Positions 1-6,302 of a stretch of DNA of 18,016 bases are shown here, piece after piece. Positions within the stretch are counted from its first letter, which is position 1, and each line of letters opens with the position of its first letter. The notes beneath the pieces were generated by a model that was not told the DNA's origin, made no database searches, and saw nothing but the letters and a program-made list of their open reading frames with translations. Origin of the DNA: Candidatus Segatella albertsiae (lineage in GTDB: Bacteria > Bacteroidota > Bacteroidia > Bacteroidales > Bacteroidaceae); assembly GCA_002451555.1 (NCBI GenBank), contig DKCU01000103.1, positions 1 through 18,016 of the forward strand, read 5' to 3'. The translations under genes were made by a program, and so were the position numbers.

Positions 1-14
1 TTTTATGCTTTTTA

Positions 15-46
15 TTTGGTTGTTTAAGAATTTAAACATACCTTTG
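15..46 (+). promoter_or_regulatory. Bacteroidota-type promoter
   Basis: A -33 TTTG at 15-18 and a -7 TACCTTTG at 39-46 are separated by 20 nt, which matches the promoter consensus of Bacteroidota. It points toward the small ORF at 123. A pair of direct repeats (60-102) lies between this promoter and that ORF, so the transcript would carry the repeats in its leader. Confidence 0.7.
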
Positions 47-59
47 CAAGCGGTTTGGA

Positions 60-102
60 GTGGTACACTTTTTAATTAGAAAGTGGTACACTTTTAAATT
101 AG
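60..102. repeat. Twin direct repeat GTGGTACACTTTT, possible IS end remnant
   Basis: Two copies of a 20-nt sequence starting GTGGTACACTTTT and ending AATTAG lie at 60-79 and 83-102, with a 23-nt period. Closely spaced repeats of GTGGnnCACTTT type are typical of the ends of IS21-family elements in Bacteroidota. No transposase is present, so assignment as an IS remnant is an inference. Confidence 0.45.
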
Positions 103-122
103 TATATACATGCTATAGCAAA

Positions 123-299
123 ATGAGAACTCAAGTGTTAGATGGAAACAGGAACGTGCTTGCCGAATATGAAGCAAAAGTAAGTTCCCATCCTCGTGCA
201 AGAATAGTGCGAGTGAAATATATGAAATTGGATGGTCCGCGCCATAAGATGGAGGTTGTGCCATGGTCTGCTGTTTTTCCCAAAAATGTAATGAGATAA
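123..299 (+). CDS. Small hypothetical protein (58 aa) coupled to a retropepsin-like gene
   Basis: The ATG at 123 is preferred over a GTG at 60, because the upstream extension would be translated from the direct repeats and has no resemblance to a protein N-terminus. The product is small and basic, with no signal peptide or membrane segment. Its stop TAA overlaps the ATG of the next gene by one base (TAATG at 297-301), which suggests translational coupling with the aspartic protease gene. I do not recognise the family. It may be a dedicated partner or substrate of the protease, but that rests only on position. Confidence 0.6.
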   Translation: MRTQVLDGNRNVLAEYEAKVSSHPRARIVRVKYMKLDGPRHKMEVVPWSAVFPKNVMR

Positions 300-738
300 T
301 GGCTGTATACACACAACGTAATTCCGACATAATCGAGGCTATTGTATCGGAATGTCGGATTTGTCCTGCCGTGGACTTCAAAAAAGGAGAATTTCCCTCA
401 AAAGTTTATACCTCTCAAAATGCCCTATGGGATACAGGAGCAACAGGCACACTAATTTCTTCAAAGATTGTAACGGAATTAGGGCTAAAGTCTTATGGAA
501 AATCTGGTTTTTCAAGTGCCAACGGCATAGTTGAAACCGATGTGTACGAGATACATTTGGCTATACCTTTGGCTGGAGTGGTTTGCAATGTTTTGGCAAT
601 GGAAAAAGACGATGAAGACTATGAGGTGTCATAGGTATGGACGTCATTTCCAAAGGCGATTTTGTTCTCACGAACCACGATGGGCATTCCACATTCTCAT
701 TCAGGTTGCCAAGCCAGGAGGAAATCATCTTGAAGTAA
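299..738 (+). pseudogene. Retropepsin-like aspartic protease, broken by a -1 frameshift
   Basis: The first frame (299-634) encodes a clan AA aspartic protease: residues 44-52 read WDTGATGTL, with the catalytic Asp at residue 45 in the DTGA motif. The hydrophobic strand that normally ends in a second conserved GMD-type motif is interrupted by a stop at 632-634. The expected continuation (IGMDVISKGDF, then a Phe-Ser-Phe-Arg segment) is present intact in the next frame, from 631 to a TAA at 736-738. Restoring one base near 626-631 would give a continuous protein of about 146 residues, the normal size for single-domain bacterial retropepsin-like proteins. I see no slippery heptamer at the junction, so a deletion or a sequencing error is more likely than programmed frameshifting. 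Such enzymes act as dimers in other systems; the substrate here is unknown. Confidence 0.75.
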
Positions 739-866
739 ATTCATGTGGACAAGCATGAATATCTTTTTAGCTTCATAGAACATATTATGAAATGAAACAA
801 GCGAAATAGATGCTTTTGCATATATCGCAAAACTAAAGACATAAATCATAATGATCATAGACACAA
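739..866. other. Intergenic gap with weak regulatory signals before the three-gene operon
   Basis: This stretch of 128 bases holds no gene. An inverted repeat TTTTGC/GCAAAA lies at 814-819 and 827-832. It overlaps TGCTTTTG at 811-818, a one-mismatch version of the -7 element, but no good -33 element is present. It may contain the operon promoter with an operator; confidence is low. Confidence 0.25.
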
Positions 867-1910
867 ATGCCAACATTTAATTTCTACGCCTTGGAAATCA
901 AGGCAAGCGAGGAGAGGAAAGACCTCTTCTGCACACAACCTGATGCCATGAAGACTGATGCCATCAATACCGACAAGAAGCCTGTATATGAGTCATCCGA
1001 GGAATGCATGGGCAGCTTCTTTGCGACCCGACACAGCCTGGAACTGCCAGTGCTGAAAAGCAGCGGTAACGGCGAAAAGAAGAAAACGGAATGGGACAAG
1101 CACAAATGTGAAGTGCTGCGACACGAGAAAGGCGTGATACTCATGACCGTGGAGGCGAACAAGAGCAAGCACACCACCATCGACAAGAAGGATGTGGAGC
1201 ACGAGCACCATCCCTTCAGCATGGTCATCATCGACAACCGCCCAGGACATCAGATGGTGGGCATCGAACGCAACTCCGCCTTCGGCGGCAACCCCGACAA
1301 GCTCGCCCTCATCTTGCAACAAGGCATCAGCCAACTGCTCATGCCATACGGTAGAAAAGCAGAATTAAAAAGCCTCCAAAAGAAGAACAGGGAGTTCTGG
1401 CCCGTGATAGACCACCTACGTACTCACTACGGCGACGAGGTGAGACAGATTCGCCTCGACCTGAGACGAGACGAGAAAATGGCAGATGACCGCAAGACAA
1501 ACGCTGGAGACCTGATAAGCATCATGTCAAACTTGGCGAAAAAGACAGAAAGCGCTGCCTCCTTCACGCTCGTGGCAGAAGACGATGGCGAAGTGAAACT
1601 ACAGCAAGTGAACGAAGACGTAACCCGCATCGCAGACCTCTGCCTCGAGCATCCCGACTACGACCTGACGGTGAAGTTCAAGCAGTTTGGCATATATCGC
1701 TATGGCGCAGACCTCATGGCACAGTTTGGTGCCGAAGATGATGTGCTAAAAGCTTTCGAGAACGGGAACATGGAATTTGACTTTACGACAGGTGCTACTA
1801 CATACGGTCTGGTGGTATGGCTCGACAAACTTGACACATTGATTGGTGACTATGGAAAACATGCTATTTCGAAGAGAAGAAAGATGCCTCGTAGAAGAAA
1901 GGTATCTTGA
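867..1910 (+). CDS. Hypothetical protein (347 aa), first gene of an uncharacterised three-gene operon
   Basis: The protein begins MPTFNFYALEI and has no signal peptide or membrane segment, so it should be cytoplasmic. It is rich in Lys, Glu and Asp. Three regions can be seen: a strand-rich N-terminal part (1-150) containing a His-rich stretch near residues 112-116 followed by an FSMVIIDNRPGHQMVGIE strand pair; a helical middle (about 155-240); and a C-terminal part (about 240-335) with alternating strands and helices. The tail is strongly basic (KRRKMPRRRK), but this region overlaps the start of the next gene, which may explain its composition. I do not recognise the family. The 59-base overlap with the next gene (ATG at 1852) indicates translational coupling. 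Proximity to an Abi_2 gene makes a defence role possible but unproven. Confidence 0.85.
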   Translation: MPTFNFYALEIKASEERKDLFCTQPDAMKTDAINTDKKPVYESSEECMGSFFATRHSLELPVLKSSGNGEKKKTEWDKHKCEVLRHEKGVILMTVEANKSKHTTIDKKDVEHEHHPFSMVIIDNRPGHQMVGIERNSAFGGNPDKLALILQQGISQLLMPYGRKAELKSLQKKNREFWPVIDHLRTHYGDEVRQIRLDLRRDEKMADDRKTNAGDLISIMSNLAKKTESAASFTLVAEDDGEVKLQQVNEDVTRIADLCLEHPDYDLTVKFKQFGIYRYGADLMAQFGAEDDVLKAFENGNMEFDFTTGATTYGLVVWLDKLDTLIGDYGKHAISKRRKMPRRRKVS

Positions 1911-2889
1911 CAGTCCCCTATACGAGTTCCTGACGGGAGCTTGCAAACTACTGATGGGCGAGACAAGCCAAGTGGTGCTGCATCCATCGGAACTGTTCTA
2001 CCAAAGCTTCTTGGTCTTGGATACCCTGCGGTGCAAGACAACCAAACTGGGAGTGGCTTACTGCCACGAGCTGCTATGGAACGAGCTGTTGTACTATTTC
2101 AAGGAGAACCTACACCCTATCGTGGCAACAAGAACAGAACATGATGAACCGCCTACTTTTCAAGTGGAAATGAACCTTGCCATCGGTTGCATCATGCAAG
2201 CTTCGGCAGAGTTGTTGGCTCGTGCTGGTTGCGAGTACATCTCGGCGGCATGTGCCCTAAAACTTCAGATAGAGCGCCATGCGCCACTCATGGTGAAGAG
2301 ATTGGACCAAGCCTTCAGGTGTATTTTCCGAACTATGGATGAGGAGACCGTGGCCGACACCATTACCCAGTACATGGAATCGGAGAATATGTATTCCGAA
2401 GAAATCAACGAGATGCTCGACAGCATGGAAACCGATGAAACGGAAGTTAGCCAAACGGGAGCTTCTGCTTCTGCCCAAAATCCCCAAGGACAATATCGGG
2501 CCACAGAGACAGCTTGTTCTTCTTACGCTAACACAATCTCGCTCGATGTGATAGCCGAAAGAATACTCTCGTTGCCAAGCAAAGAACGTGGGCAGATTTT
2601 CAAGGACCTGAACACGTTGCTTGTCGGTACGGCATGGGATGCAAAGGCAAAGGATGTGTTGCTCCAAATTGCAGCGGAAGAGAAAGCGCATGAGGCAGAG
2701 CAAAGGCTACAACCAGTCATCCACCAGACAAACATCGAGCATTTCACTAACCAAACTGGGGCTTCGTACCTCGACTTCTCCGACAACAACATAGACAGCA
2801 AAGCCTTAGCGGAAGTTATTGCCAAGCAGGGACTTTCAACGTCAAAACAAGGGCTTGCCCCAAAACTTGAAACTTCAAATATTCAATAA
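1852..2889 (+). CDS. Hypothetical helical protein (345 aa), second gene of the operon, possibly DUF6043-like
   Basis: I choose the ATG at 1852; an in-frame TTG lies at 1843 and another ATG at 1861, and none has a clear ribosome binding site. The start lies inside the upstream gene. The first 180 residues look helical, with segments such as ELFYQSFLVLDTL and LLYYFKENLHP. A low-complexity Glu/Ser/Gln linker follows at about 185-230, then a second helical region (about 230-290). Near the C-terminus (2734-2793) is IEHFTNQTGASYLDFSDNNI, which resembles the N-terminus of the next protein, INQFTNEQGAQFIDNSHSII. The first region reminds me of Bacteroidales DUF6043 proteins, but from memory only. The function is unknown. 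Confidence 0.8.
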   Translation: MENMLFRREERCLVEERYLDSPLYEFLTGACKLLMGETSQVVLHPSELFYQSFLVLDTLRCKTTKLGVAYCHELLWNELLYYFKENLHPIVATRTEHDEPPTFQVEMNLAIGCIMQASAELLARAGCEYISAACALKLQIERHAPLMVKRLDQAFRCIFRTMDEETVADTITQYMESENMYSEEINEMLDSMETDETEVSQTGASASAQNPQGQYRATETACSSYANTISLDVIAERILSLPSKERGQIFKDLNTLLVGTAWDAKAKDVLLQIAAEEKAHEAEQRLQPVIHQTNIEHFTNQTGASYLDFSDNNIDSKALAEVIAKQGLSTSKQGLAPKLETSNIQ

Positions 2890-2892
2890 GTC

Positions 2893-3369
2893 ATGGCACA
2901 AATCAATCAATTCACCAATGAGCAGGGAGCGCAGTTCATCGACAACTCCCACTCCATCATCACCATCAGTCCTGAGGGTACCAAGGTTAGTCAAAACTTT
3001 CATAGCGAAGAAAAGAAGAAAGACGATGCATCAGATTCTGACATAAGGAAGGCTTCAAGCGAAAGTCCTCTTGCTTCGGGAAATGGAGAGAAAATTCAGC
3101 AGCTCACTAACCGCCAGGTGGTCATCATGATGGCGGGCTTGCTCGACATCTCGCTCTCGGCAGAATACACTAACCAAAAGCAGCTCGCCCAGTTCCTGAG
3201 CCGCCTTACGGGGCGCAGCGAGCAGAGCATCCGACAGACTATCATGAGTCTCGCAAAGACTGGCATCGAGACTCCTCAGGCTCGCAAGGACTCCATGGTT
3301 GCCGCCGAGGTGCTGAAGCCTTTATGCCCCAGAATAGCTACGAGGTTGAGAAATGATGCTGAGGAGTAG
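2893..3369 (+). CDS. Hypothetical protein (158 aa), third gene of the operon
   Basis: The gene starts 3 nt after the stop of the previous gene, so it belongs to the same operon. Residues 4-23 (INQFTNEQGAQFIDNSHSII) match a motif at the C-terminus of the preceding protein. A charged, Ser-rich linker follows (about 35-70). The C-terminal part (75-158) is helical, with LTNRQVVIMMAGLL and FLSRLTGRSEQSIRQTIMSL. This pattern, an aromatic or hydrophobic helix followed by an LTG-[KR]-S...IR segment, recurs at the C-terminus of RteC-type regulators and other small Bacteroidota proteins. A role in protein-protein contact is plausible. No catalytic motif is visible. Confidence 0.8.
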   Translation: MAQINQFTNEQGAQFIDNSHSIITISPEGTKVSQNFHSEEKKKDDASDSDIRKASSESPLASGNGEKIQQLTNRQVVIMMAGLLDISLSAEYTNQKQLAQFLSRLTGRSEQSIRQTIMSLAKTGIETPQARKDSMVAAEVLKPLCPRIATRLRNDAEE

Positions 3370-3422
3370 TGGAACATGATAGATGCCGAGAAATGCTTTT
3401 TCAAAAAATATTCGCCAAAATA

Positions 3423-3454
3423 TTTGGTGGTATAAAAACAAAATCGTATCTTTG
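3423..3454 (+). promoter_or_regulatory. Promoter of the Abi_2 gene and its leader RNA
   Basis: TTTG at 3423-3426 and TATCTTTG at 3447-3454 are spaced by 20 nt. Transcription should start near 3460, which places a structured leader of about 64 nt before the start codon. The gene is therefore transcribed independently of the three-gene operon upstream. Confidence 0.8.
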
Positions 3455-3459
3455 CACCG

Positions 3460-3523
3460 ACAAATCCCGCTCGCTTCCCATAAGAACAGCGTACCCAGCG
3501 GGACATTTTTATTTTATGGGGGT
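3460..3523 (+). ncRNA. Pseudoknot leader RNA of the Abi_2 gene (abiF-RNA-like)
   Basis: The outer stem pairs CCCGCT (3466-3471) with AGCGGG (3497-3502). An inner stem pairs CGCT (3472-3475) with AGCG (3488-3491), leaving the 5-nt bulge 3492-3496. The loop bases TCCCATAA (3476-3483) can pair with TTATGGGG (3514-3521), giving seven Watson-Crick pairs and one G-U. The second strand ends two bases before the ATG at 3524, so the pseudoknot would hide the initiation region. A T-rich stretch after the outer stem (3506-3515) also makes the hairpin look like an intrinsic terminator. A conserved structured RNA upstream of abiF genes has been reported in comparative RNA surveys; whether this one belongs to that family was not tested. 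Confidence 0.65.
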
Positions 3524-4417
3524 ATGAAATATACAAAGCAAGCCATTACCATAGAGGAACAAATCAGTACTCTCAACCAAAGAGGATTGATTATTGACGA
3601 TGACCGCCAAGCTATAGAAGCCTTGGATGTCATCAGTTATTTTCGTTTGGCTGATTATTGGCGATATTGGGAAACGAATCGCACTACACACCAGTTCAAG
3701 CCAAATAGTCGTTTCTCCGAGATCTTGGATTATTACTACTTTGACAAAGAACTAAAGGCTTTGCTCTTTTCAGCCATCCAAACGATTGAAGTGGCCATCC
3801 GTACTAAAATCATCAAACGTTTCACCCCTACTTTTGGGGCATTTTGGTTTATGGATGCAAACCTTGCAAGCAATCAAGATTTTTTCAACTCCAACTTGGA
3901 ACATATTCGTACCGAGGTAAAACGATCCCACGAAGAGTATATCAAAGAGCATTTTCAGAAATATACCGAGCCGGATCTTCCACCAGTGTGGAAGACCTTG
4001 GAGGTGGTCTCGTTTGGCACACTCTCCAAATTGTTTGGCAATTTCAAGGATGCGACCGTAAAGCATGAAGTGGCTCACGATTTCGGACTTAATCACCATA
4101 AGTTCCTGAAGAGTTGGTTGGAGACTTTGGTTGCGTTGCGTAATTATTGCGCTCATCACTCGAGGGTATGGAATCGCAAGTTTCCAGTTAAGCCACAGAC
4201 TCCAATGCGAATGCCGAGAAAATGGATTTCGGATTTTTCTTTTCGTCAAGAGACGTTGTATCCACAACTTTGCTGTATAGCTTACTGGCTCAATGCAATA
4301 TATCCGGACAACACCTTTGCCGCTGAATTTAAAGCGATACTCGCAAAGCATCCCTTTGTAAGTACTCGTTTCATGGGCTTCATTGCTCAGTGGGAGCAAG
4401 AGCCTTTGTGGAAATAG
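3524..4417 (+). CDS. Abi_2 (AbiD/AbiF) family HEPN protein, abortive infection or toxin-antitoxin
   Basis: The protein has 297 residues and begins MKYTKQAITIEEQISTLNQR, a typical Abi_2 start in which the N-terminal helices are followed by YFRLADYWRYW. The in-frame ORF continues upstream to 3383, but that part runs through the promoter, so the ATG at 3524 is correct. Residues 206-211 (RNYCAH) form the R-x4-H motif of HEPN ribonucleases, in the usual Abi_2 context RNYCAHHSRVWNR. Members of this family cause growth arrest or cell death on phage infection, and HEPN domains usually cleave RNA. The gene has its own promoter and a structured leader that may act as antitoxin or autoregulator. No protein antitoxin is adjacent. 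Family assignment is firm; activity in this strain is inferred. Confidence 0.93.
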   Translation: MKYTKQAITIEEQISTLNQRGLIIDDDRQAIEALDVISYFRLADYWRYWETNRTTHQFKPNSRFSEILDYYYFDKELKALLFSAIQTIEVAIRTKIIKRFTPTFGAFWFMDANLASNQDFFNSNLEHIRTEVKRSHEEYIKEHFQKYTEPDLPPVWKTLEVVSFGTLSKLFGNFKDATVKHEVAHDFGLNHHKFLKSWLETLVALRNYCAHHSRVWNRKFPVKPQTPMRMPRKWISDFSFRQETLYPQLCCIAYWLNAIYPDNTFAAEFKAILAKHPFVSTRFMGFIAQWEQEPLWK

Positions 4418-4442
4418 TATATTTTCTGAAAAATAATTCTCA

Positions 4443-4456
4443 GTGTAGGCCTACAC
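4443..4456. promoter_or_regulatory. Palindromic operator candidate upstream of the BRO gene
   Basis: GTGTAGGCCTACAC is a perfect 14-bp palindrome, and CCTACACC recurs at 4461-4468. It occupies the position where the -33 element should be for the -7 box at 4474. A regulator bound here would compete with RNA polymerase. It could be a repressor or antirepressor target, which fits a phage-type control region. Confidence 0.45.
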
Positions 4457-4473
4457 ACCCCCTACACCCCTTA

Positions 4474-4481
4474 TATCTTTG
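4474..4481 (+). promoter_or_regulatory. -7 promoter element before the hairpin leader
   Basis: TATCTTTG matches the -7 consensus exactly. No TTTG is present at the -33 distance; the palindrome at 4443-4456 takes its place. Transcription should begin close to the hairpin at 4481-4532. Confidence 0.6.
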
Positions 4482-4540
4482 CACTCGAAATCAGAACTCA
4501 TCTGAGAAATGATGGTTCTTGGTTTCGGGTGCTTTTTTTG
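4481..4540 (+). ncRNA. Short hairpin transcript ending at an intrinsic terminator, upstream of the BRO gene
   Basis: A long imperfect hairpin pairs GCAC (4481-4484) with GTGC (4529-4532), CGAAA (4486-4490) with TTTCG (4523-4527), AGAAC (4493-4497) with GTTCT (4515-4519) and TCAT (4498-4501) with ATGA (4509-4512). Seven T residues follow at 4533-4539. Because the -7 element lies directly before it, the unit would give a very short terminated RNA or act as an attenuator of the BRO gene 130 bases downstream. It could also be a terminator for the Abi_2 gene that happens to sit beside a promoter-like sequence. Confidence 0.5.
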
Positions 4541-4668
4541 TTTATCCAAGCCACCACCTTAATATATATCAGCGCGCTGAGGTTGGAGGAACAGGAGAAA
4601 AACACTAAGAGCATTCCTATTGAGTGAATTAACATAAGTATTAAGTCATTTTTTAAGATTATAGGAAT

Positions 4669-5538
4669 ATGACGACAAAGGAAATTAAAATCCAAGTGTT
4701 CACGCATCCGCAGTTCGGTGAAATCCGAGTGACGGGTACAAGTGAGGAACCGCTCTTCTGCCTCGTGGATGTCTGCAAGGTGCTGGAGATTAAGAATGCC
4801 AGTATGGCGAAAAGAAAGTTGAAAGGAGGGGGGCTAAAAATTATTGAGGGGGGCTCTTCCGTAACAAATCAATATGGAGATACTGAGATTGAACAGAAGA
4901 ATTTTCTCACCTTTATCTCCGAGCAGAACCTCTACCGCTTGGTAATGCGCTCCAACAAGCCTCAGGCTGAACCTTTCCAAGACTGGGTGTGCGGCGAGGT
5001 ACTTCCTTCCATCCGCAAGCACGGTGGCTACATCTTCACTCATGATGGCGATACAGACGAGGACATCCGCAAGCGTGCCGAGGACATTCTGCAAGCCGCC
5101 ATCCGAGAGAGGGATGCCAAGATTGCCTTGCAAGAGGCTATGCTTGACGAGCAGAGCAAGAGACTTGAAGAGAAGAGCAAACTGCTCGATGGCAAGTGCA
5201 AGGTCATCGCCGAGCAAGAGGTGGAAATCGACCGTCTCCTTCCGAAGGCTCTCTACGCCGACAACGTGCTCGACTCCATCTCCTGCTATACTACCACACA
5301 GGTGGCGAAGGAACTGGGCTGCACCGCACAGGAACTGAACCGCTTGCTATGCGCAGAGCGGGTGCAGTACTACCAGAGTGGGCAGTATCTGCTCTATGCG
5401 GAGTATGCGCATCGGGGGCTGGCGAAGAGCCGCACGCACTTTGACCTCTTTGTCGGATGCGATACCATCCACACACGTACTTATCTCGTGTGGACGGAGA
5501 GGGGACGCAAGTTCATTCACCAACTTGCAAGGGCTTGA
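4669..5538 (+). CDS. Phage antirepressor: BRO-N domain plus KilAC-type C-terminal domain
   Basis: The protein has 289 residues. Residues 6-115 form a BRO-N domain: IKIQVFTHPQFGEIRV, then LFCLVDVCKVLEIKN, FISEQNLYRLVMRSNKPQAE and the characteristic W-x5-LPSIRKHGGY ending. Residues 125-190 form a charged coiled-coil linker. The C-terminal part (about 195-285) resembles the phage antirepressor KilAC (ANT) domain, with a helix-turn-helix (TTTQVAKELGCTAQELNRLL) and ending in W-T-x-R-G-R-K-F-I. Such proteins bind DNA and counter phage repressors. It opens the phage-derived block that continues to the DUF5675 gene. The ATG at 4669 fits the domain start exactly. No close promoter was seen other than the one before the hairpin at 4481. 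Confidence 0.92.
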   Translation: MTTKEIKIQVFTHPQFGEIRVTGTSEEPLFCLVDVCKVLEIKNASMAKRKLKGGGLKIIEGGSSVTNQYGDTEIEQKNFLTFISEQNLYRLVMRSNKPQAEPFQDWVCGEVLPSIRKHGGYIFTHDGDTDEDIRKRAEDILQAAIRERDAKIALQEAMLDEQSKRLEEKSKLLDGKCKVIAEQEVEIDRLLPKALYADNVLDSISCYTTTQVAKELGCTAQELNRLLCAERVQYYQSGQYLLYAEYAHRGLAKSRTHFDLFVGCDTIHTRTYLVWTERGRKFIHQLARA

Positions 5539-5584
5539 CTTTTGTAAAAAGTCTTAGAAAACTCTTTTGACTTTCCCTGTCGGG

Positions 5585-5798
5585 GAGATTTTCTCCAACC
5601 TCCCCGTCCCTCCTTCATAAGGAGGGCTCCACCTCCTATCCCCAAGCCCCTTTCCCCCTCAGGGGGAAGGGGATGTAGCTGGCTACGCTATAGCTTCGCC
5701 AGAGTTTTGGTATCGGCAGCGGAGCCTTTGCCCTTCGGGCTGCCGATGTTTTCTTACGCAATAGAATTGCGATTTTTGTGCGGTGTTACACCGCCTTG
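5585..5798 (-). repeat. Composite palindromic repeat, copy A (intergenic, inverted)
   Basis: Read on the minus strand, this region has the same blocks in the same order as the coding copy at 7323-7535: CAAGGCGG and ACACCGCACAAA near 5778-5798, ATCGCAA, TTGCGT, ACTCTGGCGA near 5698-5708, then TACATCCCC, TGAGG, GGGGCTTGGGG, GGTGGAGCCCTCCTT, AAGGAGGGACGGGG and GGTT. Internal hairpins include CCCTCCTT/AAGGAGGG (5608-5626) and CCCCTTTCCCCCT with its complement (5647-5673). The order of blocks is too long and specific to be chance. It is a REP-like dispersed element. Confidence 0.8.
5712..5755 (+). terminator. Possible terminator downstream of the BRO gene
   Basis: A perfect 9-bp stem pairs ATCGGCAGC (5712-5720) with GCTGCCGAT (5739-5747), followed by GTTTTCTT. 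It lies inside repeat copy A and is absent from the coding copy. It is 170 bases after the BRO stop codon, so its role as terminator is uncertain. Confidence 0.4.
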
Positions 5799-5869
5799 AT
5801 TAAAAATTGCTGAAACACTGCCTTGATTAAGAATTGCTGAAACACTGTCTTGATTAAGGACTGCTGAAT
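5794..5869. repeat. 27-bp tandem repeat, about 2.8 copies
   Basis: Copies lie at 5794-5820, 5821-5847 and 5848-5869 (partial), each containing CTTGATTAA and TGCTGAA. The array directly abuts composite repeat copy A. The coding copy B is likewise flanked by a triple tandem repeat, but with a different 24-bp unit. Confidence 0.85.
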
Positions 5870-5884
5870 AGGAGGGGTTTATAT

Positions 5885-5947
5885 TTAACGCTTAACATTT
5901 AACGCTTAACATTCAACATTTAATACTTAACATTCAACACTTAACAT
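5885..5947. repeat. Heptamer array TTAACAT-type, 9 units, before a start codon
   Basis: Nine consecutive 7-bp units follow the pattern T[TC]AA[CT][AG][TC], such as TTAACGC, TTAACAT and TCAACAT. The array ends 14 bases before the ATG at 5962, so it forms the leader of the small gene. No TAnnTTTG promoter is seen in the region. Confidence 0.85.
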
Positions 5948-5961
5948 TAGAACAAAGAAAG

Positions 5962-6240
5962 ATGGAAACAATGATTATGAGAGTTGTGGCACAAGGAGAG
6001 ACTTTCCTTGTCGATTCACAGAAGAGCGAGGGTGGTAAGCTCGCTAAGTGCAACATCGTGTTGCAGGAGTTCGGCGGCAAGTTCGAGAACCAATTTGCTG
6101 CGGTGATGCTAGGCAATAATGCACAGATTAGGCTTTATGCCGATGAACTGGTCTTCGTGAAACTCCGCTTTTCGACCCATGAGTACCAAGGACAGGTGTT
6201 TCAAGATATCTTGGTGCAGGACATTCGGAAAGTAAAGTGA
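5962..6240 (+). CDS. Small hypothetical protein (92 aa), possible OB-fold, DUF3127-like
   Basis: The protein begins METMIMRVVAQGETFLVDS and is predicted to be mostly beta strand. The second half, LRFSTHEYQGQVFQDILVQDI, recalls the end of DUF3127 proteins, where an ESREYNG-type strand is followed by a strand in which a Trp usually occurs; that residue is missing here. DUF3127 proteins are thought to have an OB-like fold, so DNA binding is possible. It precedes the primase-helicase-like gene by 101 bases. Its stop codon TGA is part of a GAAGAGT-type heptamer array, so the array may have set the reading frame end. A METMIMR start is chosen; the second ATG at 5971 is also possible. Confidence 0.7.
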   Translation: METMIMRVVAQGETFLVDSQKSEGGKLAKCNIVLQEFGGKFENQFAAVMLGNNAQIRLYADELVFVKLRFSTHEYQGQVFQDILVQDIRKVK

Positions 6241-6286
6241 AGAACGAAGAGTGAAGAATCCTTCGGAAGTGAAGAACGAAGAATTC
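6236..6286. repeat. Heptamer array GAAGAGT/GAAGAAC-type overlapping a stop codon
   Basis: Heptamers of GAAGAAC, GAAGAGT and GAAGAAT type are followed by CCTTCGGAAGT and more GAAGAAC. The same phrase, including TCCTTCGGAAGTGAAGA, recurs in the DUF5675 gene at 9439-9455. The array includes the TGA stop of the gene at 5962-6240. Confidence 0.85.
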
Positions 6287-6302
6287 TATAGTATTGTGTT
6301 TC

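Noticed and set aside
60..122. Upstream extension of the first small ORF from a GTG
   Set aside because: The extension is translated repeat DNA, and the ATG at 123 gives a compact protein coupled to the next gene.
623..640. Programmed -1 ribosomal frameshift in the retropepsin gene
   Set aside because: No X-XXY-YYZ slippery sequence or clear downstream stimulatory structure was seen; a one-base deletion or sequencing error is simpler.
3770..4399. 209-codon open frame on the minus strand opposite the Abi_2 gene
   Set aside because: It is antisense to a well-supported gene and shows no protein-like features.
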